Assembly: GCA_026391675.1 (NCBI GenBank)
Contig: JAPLDQ010000019.1
Span: 178,975 to 242,974, forward strand
Length of the DNA: 64,000 bases
From: Bacteroidota bacterium
GTDB lineage: Bacteria; Bacteroidota; Bacteroidia; Bacteroidales; JACABE01
Direction of reading: 5' to 3'
Positions 9,371-17,586 of this stretch are shown here, piece after piece; the first letter of the stretch is position 1, and every line of letters begins with the position of its first letter. Position numbers and translations under genes: made by a program. The notes under the pieces were generated by a model. It saw nothing but the letters and a program-made list of their open reading frames with translations, did not search any database and had not been told where the DNA came from.

Positions 9371-10933
9371 ATGATAAGAAAAATTATACTGTGGTTTTTA
9401 GCAGGAATAGTAACTTTAATATTATTGTTGCTTATATCAATTCCACTGGTAATAGAGCCAATACTTGAGAAAAAAATCCGAACTTTAATACAGGACAAAA
9501 GCACAAATTATATTGTTAAAATAGCAATGGTAAAGGTTAATATTTATAAATCAAGTATTGACATAGAAGGAATTTCTATATTTTCCAGAATAAAGAATAT
9601 TAAAAATCAAGGTGTAACGGCAACTATTGCGTCAGTAAATTTTAATGGTATAAGTCTTTTCAAAGCAGTATTCAAACAAAGTTTTATGATTTCTGCAATA
9701 AACATTTCAGATGTTTTTGTAAAACGTGATACTCCTTTTGATACAAATATTAAAGCAGTAATGCTTTCACCTTCAAACATACATATAGGTGAATTCCATT
9801 GTAAAAATATCAATTTTAAAATACATGACTCCGCTACAGCAAAGTTTTACGCTATAAAGGGAGGTAATTTAAATTTTTCTGATTTAAATATTAAAAAAAA
9901 TGACACTGTTAACCCCAGTATGCTGAATCATTTTAGCTTCGAAAGCAATGAAATAAAATCAGTTTCAGCCGACAGTATGTATACATATATACTTAGTGGG
10001 ATATCCTATTCCACTGCAACAAATCAATTAAAATTTAATACGTTTTCAATAATTCCCAGTTATAAAGATTATGATTTTACAGCTAAGTATAAGTATACTA
10101 TCGATTGTATTGAAGCCCGTTTCATCAATATTAAAATTCATAATTTCTCTATTCCGGCATATTTTCAATTTAAGGAAATAAAATCAACATTCGTTGAAAT
10201 AGGAAAAATGAATCTCACCGCTTTCCGTGATAACCGGAGAAAAGATGATCACGCTAAGAAGCTTTGTTTTCAGGATGTTTTATACAATTTACCGTATAAA
10301 ATTAATATTGATACTTTTGGAATAACAAACGGAAATATTAAATATACAGAACATGATGAAGAGGCGAACAAGCCCGGGAGCTTACATTTTGATAACATTA
10401 ATGCAAGGATATATCATATTTCAAACGATACAATTTACAAATCAAAAACTGCTTTTTTTGAACTTAAAGGAAAAGCCAAGTTGATGGGAAAAAGCAATAT
10501 GCGAATATTATTAAAAGCCAGGCTATTTGACAAAGAAAACACATTTTCGATGGAAGGAGATCTATCAGGTATTAAAGCAAACGATTTAAACCCAATGCTT
10601 ATGAACAATGCCTATGTTTATGCCAGGACATGCATTATTGATGGAATAAAGTTTAATTTTACAGCAAATAATCATAAGGCTTCGGGTAAATTAACCATGC
10701 GTTATCATGCACTGGACATTACGGTGAAAGACAAGAAAAACGATGATACTACAGGCATTAAAGAAAAAATTGTATCTTTAATTGCCAATATAAAAGTGCA
10801 TAATTCAAATCCATTGCCAGGTGAAAAAGTAAGGATTGGAATCATTTCTTACAAAAGAGATCCTGAAAGATTTCTTTTTAATTATTGTTTCAAATCAATG
10901 TTAACAGGAATTAAATATTGCCTTATTGAATAA
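9371..10933 (+). CDS. AsmA-like / DUF748-like membrane-anchored protein
   Basis: A 520-residue protein with a single N-terminal membrane segment (residues 5-28, MIRKIILWFLAG then a Leu/Ile-rich run). The rest is a long beta-rich periplasmic region of the AsmA/DUF748 kind. Related proteins are thought to work in outer membrane lipid or protein homeostasis, in line with the divergent tamB-tamL operon. The ATG is supported by the transmembrane anchor right after it. No pocket residues or enzymatic motif are visible, so the exact role is unknown. Confidence 0.6.
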   Translation: MIRKIILWFLAGIVTLILLLLISIPLVIEPILEKKIRTLIQDKSTNYIVKIAMVKVNIYKSSIDIEGISIFSRIKNIKNQGVTATIASVNFNGISLFKAVFKQSFMISAINISDVFVKRDTPFDTNIKAVMLSPSNIHIGEFHCKNINFKIHDSATAKFYAIKGGNLNFSDLNIKKNDTVNPSMLNHFSFESNEIKSVSADSMYTYILSGISYSTATNQLKFNTFSIIPSYKDYDFTAKYKYTIDCIEARFINIKIHNFSIPAYFQFKEIKSTFVEIGKMNLTAFRDNRRKDDHAKKLCFQDVLYNLPYKINIDTFGITNGNIKYTEHDEEANKPGSLHFDNINARIYHISNDTIYKSKTAFFELKGKAKLMGKSNMRILLKARLFDKENTFSMEGDLSGIKANDLNPMLMNNAYVYARTCIIDGIKFNFTANNHKASGKLTMRYHALDITVKDKKNDDTTGIKEKIVSLIANIKVHNSNPLPGEKVRIGIISYKRDPERFLFNYCFKSMLTGIKYCLIE

Positions 10934-10982
10934 GACTTTCAAAATATTGATTATATAGTATTTACAGAAAATATTATACTAA

Positions 10983-11148
10983 AAAACAAGAGGCTGTCTC
11001 AAAAGTCTTTGTGAACCTCTAAATTTTCTCTGTGTAACTCTATGTAAATTATTAAATATTTATTACACAGAGAATTAATGAGAAGTCACAGAGTTACACA
11101 GAGGTTGATATTCAAGTAAATTAAACTTTTGAGACAGCCTCTTGTTTT
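10983..11148. mobile_element. MITE-like element, copy 1, with 24-bp terminal inverted repeats
   Basis: The ends (10983-11006 and 11125-11148) are inverted copies containing GAGGCTGTCTCAAAAG, the kind of end seen on insertion sequences. The interior holds a second nested inverted repeat built on CTCTGTGTAACTC. There is no coding capacity. A near-identical copy lies in reverse orientation at 57301-57443. It sits in the gap between convergent genes, where the hairpin could also act as a terminator. Confidence 0.7.
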
Positions 11149-11177
11149 GTCAATTAACAGCATAAAATACATTAGTA

Positions 11178-11399
11178 TTAGCCTGCCAAATCTTCCTGAA
11201 GGAGTTTTTTCTTTTCCTGATACTCTTCGCTTGAGATTTCACCAGAAGCCAGTCGCTTTTGCAGAATATCAAAGGGAGAATCCTTTATTCCCCTTTGTCC
11301 CGGAATTCTGTATGGCAATGCAAATATCCAGACAAGTAATCCTAACCATACGATCCACCAAATAACATCCATTCCCCAATAATTATTCCCGTTATACAT
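11178..11399 (-). CDS. Small membrane protein with C-terminal SHOCT domain
   Basis: 73 residues: a Trp/Leu-rich transmembrane segment (about 11-29), a short basic linker, then a SHOCT motif (ILQKRLASGEISSEEYQEKK) at about 45-65. SHOCT modules are short oligomerisation tails found on many membrane and stress proteins. The promoter at 11440-11505 gives a leader of about 35 bases, supporting this start. It is a single-gene unit. Its function is unknown beyond membership of the presumed stress regulon. Confidence 0.75.
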   Translation of the reverse strand: MYNGNNYWGMDVIWWIVWLGLLVWIFALPYRIPGQRGIKDSPFDILQKRLASGEISSEEYQEKKKLLQEDLAG

Positions 11400-11439
11400 A
11401 GTATATATTTTTAAATGCAGATTAATTTCTACATGAATA

Positions 11440-11505
11440 CAAAGTTATATTTCTTAAACAATTATTATATTACATAATTACAGATAAAAATTGCATTATT
11501 CATCT
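11440..11505 (-). promoter_or_regulatory. Tandem-repeat promoter module, copy 3 (SHOCT gene)
   Basis: Read leftward: distal AGATGAATAATGCAA (11505-11491, the least conserved 5' end of the set), proximal AATTATGTAA (11479-11470), cores 21 bp apart, 22-bp gap, then TAACTTTG (11447-11440). Confidence 0.7.
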
Positions 11506-11568
11506 ATTTCAGACTCATTATCTTAATAAGAATAATAAATAAAATTCAATATAATATGCTATTAATGA

Positions 11569-11602
11569 CAATGCTGTTAATGGTTAAATATTAACAGCAT
11601 TG
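11569..11602 (-). terminator. Hairpin after the uspA operon
   Basis: A perfect 13-bp stem, CAATGCTGTTAAT (11569-11581) with ATTAACAGCATTG (11590-11602), and an 8-base loop, 25 bases after the last UspA stop. The T tract is weak, so termination is probable rather than certain. Confidence 0.55.
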
Positions 11603-11627
11603 AAGTATAGAAGGGTATAATGATTTC

Positions 11628-12116
11628 TTATTGTTTTTTTGTTGGAATAATAAAAAGCGGAATATTGGTTTGACGTAAAACATCTTCGGTAACACTTCCC
11701 ATTAATATATTTTCCAACCACTTCTGGCTATGAGAACCCATTACAATAACATCAATATGTAATTTTTTAGCGGTTTTGAAGATTATATCAGCAAAATCGC
11801 CTTCCATTATCAAAGTTTTGATAGATTTATCTCCCAGGTGGTCTTTGGTTTTATCCAGGAAAAATTGTGAGGCTTTTTTTAATCCATCCTCACCATTAAC
11901 CAGCATTTGAAAAGATATCATATCTGTTGCGCCAGTAAAACCTGTTATCGGAGAATATTCAGTTGTTGAATAATACACCGGATCTGAAATTACATGAAGT
12001 AAAGTTACCTCAGCACCCATAGATTTTCCTAAGGCATAACCCATTTCTGCCACTTTTTTTGCGGTTGGATTATAATCCAATGCAATTAATACTTTTTCCA
12101 TTATTTTCGTTTTCAT
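11628..12116 (-). CDS. Universal stress protein, UspA family
   Basis: A 162-residue single Usp domain. It begins KVLIALDYNPTAKKVAE and carries the nucleotide-binding region near the end (MGSHSQKWLENILMGSV). The usual G-x2-G pair of the ATP motif reads G-S-H-S here, so nucleotide binding may differ from MJ0577-type proteins. It is very similar to the next gene upstream (12130-12612), with 13 bases between them, so the pair looks like a local duplication. It is the last gene of the operon led by the promoter at 13086-13151. UspA proteins are cytosolic and help survival in growth arrest and stress. Confidence 0.9.
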   Translation of the reverse strand: MKTKIMEKVLIALDYNPTAKKVAEMGYALGKSMGAEVTLLHVISDPVYYSTTEYSPITGFTGATDMISFQMLVNGEDGLKKASQFFLDKTKDHLGDKSIKTLIMEGDFADIIFKTAKKLHIDVIVMGSHSQKWLENILMGSVTEDVLRQTNIPLFIIPTKKQ

Positions 12117-12129
12117 ATTTTTTTATTAT

Positions 12130-12612
12130 TTAAACATGTTTTTTAGTTGGAATGATAAATACCGGTATAGTTGTATCATTTAAAACTTCATGTGTAACAC
12201 TTCCTAAAACAATGTTTTCCAGCCATTTCTTGCTATGAGATCCCATTACAATCAAATCTGCATGCATAGTATTTGCCGTTTTTAATATTGTTTTTGCAAT
12301 ATCACCTTCAACTACAATTGTTTGTATCATTTTATCGCCCAGATGCTTTTTTGAACTATCTAAAAATTGTTGCGCTGTTTTTTTTTCTTCATTGGCAGTT
12401 CTTGTATTTACCTTAGCAGTTTGGTCTCCAACAAATCCCATGATTGTAACATGTCCTGTAAATGAATAATACATCTGATCTAAAATTACATGAAGCAAAC
12501 ATACTTCTGCATCCATTGTGTTTGCTAAAGAATATCCGATTTCAGCAACTTTTTGTGCTGTAGGGTCATAATCTAATGCAATCAGCACTTTTCCCATTTT
12601 TTTAATTTTCAT
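12130..12612 (-). CDS. Universal stress protein, UspA family (paralogue)
   Basis: A 160-residue Usp domain that keeps the same start (KVLIALDYDPTAQKVAE) and end (MGSHSKKWLENIVLGSV) as its neighbour at 11628-12116, with more divergence in the middle. It has the same altered glycine motif. It lies 38 bases after the CsbD-like gene, in the operon with two other small stress proteins. Two tandem copies may form homo- or heterodimers, as Usp proteins usually dimerise. That last point is inference. Confidence 0.9.
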   Translation of the reverse strand: MKIKKMGKVLIALDYDPTAQKVAEIGYSLANTMDAEVCLLHVILDQMYYSFTGHVTIMGFVGDQTAKVNTRTANEEKKTAQQFLDSSKKHLGDKMIQTIVVEGDIAKTILKTANTMHADLIVMGSHSKKWLENIVLGSVTHEVLNDTTIPVFIIPTKKHV

Positions 12613-12650
12613 AATTGTTTAATTTTGAGTTTATAGATAAGTTCTTAATA

Positions 12651-12845
12651 TTAATACATTATTATATCTGAAATTATTTCCTGCATTTCCTCTTTTGTTT
12701 TACTGAGCTTGTATTCAATCATACGAAGCGTGTTTTCCTTTTTGTCTTCATTATCGTCCAGATCAGCTTCAGTTAACTGAGGATATATGTTTTTCAACCT
12801 GATTTTTAGCTCGTCCCATTTTTTCTTTTCTGTGCTTAATTCCAT
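12651..12845 (-). CDS. CsbD-like small acidic stress protein
   Basis: 64 residues, strongly charged and helical: KWDELKIRLKNIYPQLTEAD, then a run of acidic residues, then YKLSKTKEEMQEII. The layout matches the CsbD/YjbJ family (compare the CsbD protein at 31898-32083: [28 protein letters not shown]). CsbD proteins are general-stress proteins of unknown biochemical role. One base separates it from the upstream gene, so it is in the operon from 13086-13151. Confidence 0.7.
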   Translation of the reverse strand: MELSTEKKKWDELKIRLKNIYPQLTEADLDDNEDKKENTLRMIEYKLSKTKEEMQEIISDIIMY

Positions 12846-12846
12846 T

Positions 12847-13047
12847 TTAGTAATATTTTGAAGGTGAATATCTTTTTTTATCTTTAAATTTGTTACTTTT
12901 CCCTGATAATCTTTTTTCGAAAATCAAAGTAAACAGGATAATTGCAATTGCAAATGCAAGTATTAGATGCACAATTTCGTATGGTTTAAAAAGATTTACC
13001 CAAATAATAATCAGCAAGCCTGCAATGATATAAAGTAAATATTTCAT
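12847..13047 (-). CDS. Small two-helix membrane protein (paralogue of 30962-31114)
   Basis: 66 residues with two hydrophobic helices (about 3-20 and 27-45) and a Lys-rich tail. The N-terminus (LLYIIAGLLIIIW, FKPYEIVHLILAFAIAIIL, FEKRLS) closely matches the 50-residue protein at 30962-31114, which also sits in a CsbD-containing unit. It resembles lmo0937-type tiny membrane proteins. The leader from the promoter at 13086-13151 is about 33 bases, supporting the start. It is the first gene of the operon ending with the two UspA genes. Confidence 0.65.
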   Translation of the reverse strand: MKYLLYIIAGLLIIIWVNLFKPYEIVHLILAFAIAIILFTLIFEKRLSGKSNKFKDKKRYSPSKYY

Positions 13048-13085
13048 ATAAAATATGTTATAATATTAATATGATAGTTAAGGAT

Positions 13086-13151
13086 TAAAATTACTAAGAA
13101 GCGATAGTAAATTCATTACATAATTTAAACAAAAACTTACATTATTCACAT
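13086..13151 (-). promoter_or_regulatory. Tandem-repeat promoter module, copy 4 (uspA operon)
   Basis: Read leftward: distal ATGTGAATAATGTAA (13151-13137), proximal AATTATGTAA (13125-13116), cores 21 bp apart, 22-bp gap, then TAATTTTA (13093-13086). Confidence 0.75.
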
Positions 13152-13166
13152 ATTTAATTTAAAGAA

Positions 13167-13199
13167 AAGACTGAAGTTTTAGTTAGAAACTTCAGTCTT
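13167..13199 (-). terminator. Terminator hairpin after the OmpA lipoprotein gene
   Basis: A perfect 13-bp stem, AAGACTGAAGTTT (13167-13179) with AAACTTCAGTCTT (13187-13199), and a 7-base loop, just past the stop of the gene at 13235-14032. It separates that gene from the promoter of the uspA operon. Confidence 0.7.
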
Positions 13200-13234
13200 C
13201 AGTCATATGATTTAAGTTAAAGGTTTACTTAATT

Positions 13235-14032
13235 TTATTGGTAAAGAAGTTTATAAATTTCTTTTAAATCGGGTGATAAAATAACTTCGGTTCTGCGGTT
13301 ACTTGCACGACCTTCAAGGGTTTCATTGGTACTTACAGGATGAAACTGACCTCTTCCTGCAGCTGTTATACGATTTGAATCAAAACTTTTGTCTTTGGTT
13401 AATATACGTACAATAGAAATTGCTCTTGCTGTACTTAAATCCCAATTGTCCTTAAAAAGGGCTGTTTTAATAGGAACATTATCAGTATGACCTTCAATCA
13501 ATACAGTTATATCTTTGGTACTGATTAAAACCTTTGCTAAGGTTTTAAGTGCTTCTACTCCTTTAGGATCAACCACATCACTACCTGATTTAAAAAGCAA
13601 TTTTTCCTGAAGTGAAACATAAACATTACCATCTTTAATATAAACCGACAATTCGTCTGTTTTATAATTCAAAAGGGCTTCACTTATTGAATTCTTAAGT
13701 TTATCCATTACATTTTTCTGTGACTGAATAATGTCCTGGAAATTTTTTAACCTTTTTGCCTGTTCAGCAATGGTTAATTTAGATTCTGAAGCCAATGCAT
13801 TTAAATCATTTTGTGTGGAAGCATTTTTGCTTTGCAATGCAGTTTTTTCATCATTTAAATTGTTTAACTGAGTATTACAATCATTCAGCTGGTTATGCGT
13901 TTTAGTACTGTCCTTTTGTAATTTAGCAACTTTCGCTTCAGATACCAATAATTTTTTACTGGGTCCGCAAGAAATTAATAAAGTGCTGACTGTAAAAATT
14001 GTGAGCAGCACATAAAGAAATGTTTTTTTCAT
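13235..14032 (-). CDS. OmpA family lipoprotein with coiled coil
   Basis: 265 residues. A lipoprotein signal ends at Cys22 (LLISC). A coiled coil (about 30-115) like the Lpp/SlyB spacer region is followed by a C-terminal OmpA peptidoglycan-binding domain (about 135-255) with the GHTDNVPI and NWDLSTARA motifs and the R-x-NRRTE end. It should anchor in the outer membrane and hold peptidoglycan. The predicted leader is about 28-30 bases from the promoter at 14066-14131. It is a single-gene unit closed by the hairpin at 13167-13199. Confidence 0.88.
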   Translation of the reverse strand: MKKTFLYVLLTIFTVSTLLISCGPSKKLLVSEAKVAKLQKDSTKTHNQLNDCNTQLNNLNDEKTALQSKNASTQNDLNALASESKLTIAEQAKRLKNFQDIIQSQKNVMDKLKNSISEALLNYKTDELSVYIKDGNVYVSLQEKLLFKSGSDVVDPKGVEALKTLAKVLISTKDITVLIEGHTDNVPIKTALFKDNWDLSTARAISIVRILTKDKSFDSNRITAAGRGQFHPVSTNETLEGRASNRRTEVILSPDLKEIYKLLYQ

Positions 14033-14065
14033 TTTATTTGTTTTAAGTGAATAATATTTTATTCA

Positions 14066-14131
14066 CAAAGGTAAGATGAGCTGCTCCTGAACTAATTACA
14101 TAATTGTATTTAGTAATTACATTATTCACAC
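14066..14131 (-). promoter_or_regulatory. Tandem-repeat promoter module, copy 5 (OmpA lipoprotein)
   Basis: Read leftward: distal GTGTGAATAATGTAA (14131-14117), proximal AATTATGTAA (14105-14096), cores 21 bp apart, 22-bp gap, then a perfect -7 box TACCTTTG (14073-14066). Confidence 0.8.
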
Positions 14132-14167
14132 ATTTTCAATAAGTTATTGATTTTTATTATAAATGGG

Positions 14168-15067
14168 TTATAATTTATTTATCTGAACGGAATAATCATT
14201 TGGAATTATCTTTTTTCCATGGGTTAATGCATATACTTTTGTAAATTCGGCACCAAAATATAAAATAATTGCAGAATAATAAACCCATACAAGAATTATT
14301 ATTACAGAACCGGCAGCTCCATAAACTGATGCGAAATTGTAATTTCCCAAATAATAACCTATTCCAAATTTTCCAATCATAAAAAGGAATGCTGTAAATG
14401 AAGCGCCTATAAGACAATCTTTTAAAGCTATTTTACCATCAGGAAGGGTTTTAAAAATAATTGTAAACAGCATCGAAATAATTACAAAAATCACTAAAAT
14501 ATTTACTGCATAAAATAAGAAAATGATTTCATGGGGGAATATGGTAAGTAATTGTTTATTAAGCACATCTACCAAAGAATTAATCACCAATCCAACCAAT
14601 AAAAGAAAACCGACAGAACCTATCATTGAAAATGACATCAGACGATTGTAAAAGTATTTTACCAATCCTCGTTTGGGTTTTGCTTTAATTCCCCAAATAT
14701 AATTGATGGAGTCCTGTATTTCGGCAAAGACACCTGATGCTCCTATCAATAATATAATACTTCCTATTGTGGTTGCAAAAACATTGGTAGTAGATAATTT
14801 TACATTTTTAATTGTTTCCTGAATCTGTAAGGCAGCCGGATTTCCAACCAGACCTTTAATTTGTCCGAAAATTTCACCTTTTACAGCTTCGGCACCAAAA
14901 AAAAGGCCACTTAATGATATGATAATGATAAGTAAAGGAGGTAATGAAAAAATTGTATAATATGACAATGCAGCACTTAATTTAATGGAATCATCTGCAA
15001 TAAAGCCTTTAAAACTTTCTTTAAATAAATAGACTATCTTTTTAAGCAGTTTAATAATATTCGACAT
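14168..15067 (-). CDS. YihY/BrkB family inner membrane protein
   Basis: 299 residues with about six membrane segments. The conserved family start is visible (DDSIKLSAALSYYTIFSLPP), as is the C-terminal GSVIIILVWVYYSAIILYFGAEFTKVY region. The family was once called ribonuclease BN, but that activity is not accepted, and the function is unknown (possibly transport). It lies 30 bases after the mlaD-like gene, so it is probably the last gene of that lipid-transport operon. Confidence 0.88.
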   Translation of the reverse strand: MSNIIKLLKKIVYLFKESFKGFIADDSIKLSAALSYYTIFSLPPLLIIIISLSGLFFGAEAVKGEIFGQIKGLVGNPAALQIQETIKNVKLSTTNVFATTIGSIILLIGASGVFAEIQDSINYIWGIKAKPKRGLVKYFYNRLMSFSMIGSVGFLLLVGLVINSLVDVLNKQLLTIFPHEIIFLFYAVNILVIFVIISMLFTIIFKTLPDGKIALKDCLIGASFTAFLFMIGKFGIGYYLGNYNFASVYGAAGSVIIILVWVYYSAIILYFGAEFTKVYALTHGKKIIPNDYSVQINKL

Positions 15068-15097
15068 ATAATTACAATTAAAAAAATGAACTGAATA

Positions 15098-15847
15098 TTA
15101 TTTTTTATTTTTTTTAGCCTTTTCTTTCAAATCATCTTTCCTTTTATCTTCAGCATCTTTTTTCTTTTCCTCTGCTTTTTTTGCTTTTCGTTTAAAATAA
15201 CCTCTCAGTAAAAAGTTATCTTTAGCAGCATTCATGTTTTCATCCAGACCTTTAGAACTTTTTTTCAGGTTAATGATGGTTTGATTAATATTTTCGGCTA
15301 TTGTAGTATCCTGAATGAGTCGCCCGAGCGTTCCTTTTCCACCGTTAACTTTAATTAATATTTCGGCCAACTGATCTGTAATAACAGCTGCATTTTCTGA
15401 AGTTACCTGTAAATTAGCCATAATAGCATTTGTTTCCACAGGTTCTGTAGAAGTAAGTTTTTCTCCACCCCTGACTTTAAGGGCAGTTGCACTACCCTGA
15501 GTAATAATCAACAGCCTGTCACCAATCAATCCTTCTGATCCTATTGCCACTTCGCAATCAGTTTTAATAAATTGCTGAACTTCTTTTTTTATCAGCATAT
15601 CTATCACAACTGTTGAGTCGTTTAAAATACTGATATTATCAACAGTACCAACATTTACACCTGAAAAACGAATATTATTTCCCACTTGCAAACCGCTTAC
15701 ATTAGCAAATGTAGTAGTTAGTTTAAATACAGGATTAAATAAGTTTTTTTGTTTTCCTATAATAAATATAGCAAGTACAAAAAGGGCCAATCCTCCAGCT
15801 ACAAATAAGCCTAATCGGATTTTGAATTTTTCAGTATGCGTTTCCAT
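15098..15847 (-). CDS. mlaD: MlaD-type MCE domain protein (lipid transport substrate-binding)
   Basis: 249 residues: one N-terminal membrane anchor (about 11-28), a single MCE domain (about 37-115, with VSGLQVGNNIRFSGVNVGTV), a helical segment, and a very Lys-rich tail (about 215-249). MCE proteins form hexamers in the periplasm that guide phospholipids between membranes. Directly preceded by the ATPase and permease genes, it completes an MlaE-F-D-like ABC system. No MlaC/MlaB-like gene is seen next to it. Confidence 0.85.
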   Translation of the reverse strand: METHTEKFKIRLGLFVAGGLALFVLAIFIIGKQKNLFNPVFKLTTTFANVSGLQVGNNIRFSGVNVGTVDNISILNDSTVVIDMLIKKEVQQFIKTDCEVAIGSEGLIGDRLLIITQGSATALKVRGGEKLTSTEPVETNAIMANLQVTSENAAVITDQLAEILIKVNGGKGTLGRLIQDTTIAENINQTIINLKKSSKGLDENMNAAKDNFLLRGYFKRKAKKAEEKKKDAEDKRKDDLKEKAKKNKK

Positions 15848-15874
15848 TTTGTTTAAAATATTAATTCTATATAC

Positions 15875-16645
15875 TTAGTTAAAGAATGATTTTATTAATT
15901 TATCGTCAGATTTTTCGAAAAGATCAAGGCTACCTTCAAGGTAGACTTTTCCCTGGTGTAACATGATAACCCGGTTTGCTGTATGTTGGGCACATTTAAT
16001 ATCATGTGTAATAATTATTGAAGATGTTTTATATTTTTTCTGGACTTCGTTTATAAGTGAACTTATTTCATCTGAAGTTACCGGATCAAGTCCTGTAGTT
16101 GGTTCATCATACAATATAATAAGAGGATCCACAACAATGGTACGGGCTAAACTAATCCGTTTACGCATACCACCAGAAAGCTCTGAAGGCATTTTGTTTA
16201 ATGCATCGGCTAAGCCAACATTTTCAAGGACTTCCAGCACTTTAGCATCAATTTCTGATGTTGTAAGATTTTTTCTTAACCTGCGCAAAGGAAATTCCAT
16301 ATTTTGCTTTACCGTCATAGAATCATACAATGCACCACTTTGAAAAAGGAAACCTATTTTTTCTCTCATTAAATCCAATTCTTTCCTGTTTAAAGAAGCG
16401 AGATTTTTATCATATACATTAATAGTACCATCATCAAATTTTAATAAACCTACAATACATTTTATCAATACAGATTTCCCGCTGCCTGATTTACCAAGCA
16501 CTACTAAATTTTCTCCTTCGAATAGTTTTAAATCAACGCCATTTAATACTGCATTGTTTGCGAATGATTTTTTAAGGTTTGTAATCTCAATGATCTGATT
16601 ACGACTCCTTTCTTTAACCGGAACTTCTTTTTGTATATTGTTCAT
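15875..16645 (-). CDS. mlaF: MlaF-type ABC transporter ATPase
   Basis: 256 residues with a complete ABC ATPase: Walker A GKSGSGKS, signature LSGGMRKR (the variant typical of MlaF/Ttg2A), Walker B IILYDEPTTGLDP, and the H-loop ITHD. It should power phospholipid transport with the permease (16642-17493) and the MCE protein (15098-15847). It overlaps the permease stop by 4 bases, so translation is coupled. Confidence 0.92.
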   Translation of the reverse strand: MNNIQKEVPVKERSRNQIIEITNLKKSFANNAVLNGVDLKLFEGENLVVLGKSGSGKSVLIKCIVGLLKFDDGTINVYDKNLASLNRKELDLMREKIGFLFQSGALYDSMTVKQNMEFPLRRLRKNLTTSEIDAKVLEVLENVGLADALNKMPSELSGGMRKRISLARTIVVDPLIILYDEPTTGLDPVTSDEISSLINEVQKKYKTSSIIITHDIKCAQHTANRVIMLHQGKVYLEGSLDLFEKSDDKLIKSFFN

Positions 16646-17493
16646 GATATCAGCATATCAGTTATTTGAACAGCTACCATATCTACAATTATTATCAGCA
16701 ATGATGCTAAAACTACGGCAGAATTTGCTGCTTTTCCTACGCTTTCTGTTCCCCGTCCGGCTGTATATCCTTTATAGCAACCAACCAGGCCTATTACAGC
16801 ACCGAAAAAGAAAGATTTTATTATAGCAGGGTTAAAATCAATGAATTGAACATGACTAAAAGCCTGTGAAAAGAATAAGGTAAATGTAACATCACCTTTT
16901 AAATTTGCTCCCAAATAGCTACCGAGCATACCCAATGCATCAGCATATAAAACCAGCAGCGGTATCATAAGTGTTGCAGCCAATACTCTTGTTACAACTA
17001 AATACCGCATTGGATTAGTAGAAGAAACTTCCATGGCTTCAATCTGTTCTGTCACTTTCATTGAACCCAGTTCGGCACCCATGCCTGAACCAATTTTACC
17101 TGCACAAATAAGGGCTGTTATTACAGGGCCCATTTCTCTGATAAGTGATACGGCAACCATTCCCGGGAGCATGGTTACTGCTCCGAAACTTACAAGCACC
17201 GGACGTGACTGAATGGTAAGTACAAGCCCCATAATAGTTCCGGTAATTGAAATTAAAGGTAAAGTTTTATATCCTATCTGAAAACATTGACGAAAAAACT
17301 CTTTAAATTCAAAATCACGCGTAAATGTTTCTTTAAAAATACGGGCAATAAAAAGCAACACATTGGCAAAATCAGTAAAAAAACTATTAGCCAACAGTGT
17401 TTTCTCAAGGGTTTTTTCGCTGAGTTTTATGGCTTGTTTTCTAGCATTTCTGATACTTGGAATTGCTTTAATATCAGGTATTATTTTTTTCAT
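16642..17493 (-). CDS. mlaE: MlaE-type ABC transporter permease
   Basis: 283 residues of the MlaE/YrbE permease family, with about five membrane segments and conserved stretches such as GTIMGLVLTIQSRPVL, LIREMGPVITALICAGKIGSG and GAELGSMKVTEQIEAMEV. It is the first gene of the mlaE-mlaF-mlaD-brkB-like operon. No copy of the tandem-repeat promoter is visible upstream of it, unlike the flanking units, so this operon appears to be controlled separately. Confidence 0.92.
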   Translation of the reverse strand: MKKIIPDIKAIPSIRNARKQAIKLSEKTLEKTLLANSFFTDFANVLLFIARIFKETFTRDFEFKEFFRQCFQIGYKTLPLISITGTIMGLVLTIQSRPVLVSFGAVTMLPGMVAVSLIREMGPVITALICAGKIGSGMGAELGSMKVTEQIEAMEVSSTNPMRYLVVTRVLAATLMIPLLVLYADALGMLGSYLGANLKGDVTFTLFFSQAFSHVQFIDFNPAIIKSFFFGAVIGLVGCYKGYTAGRGTESVGKAANSAVVLASLLIIIVDMVAVQITDMLIS

Positions 17494-17586
17494 TACGCAA
17501 AAATCATTGAATTTGTTATTTAAAACAGTTTCTTTAATAACTATATTCTATGTTTCAAATTAATTAAATTAAACTAAATTATTATT

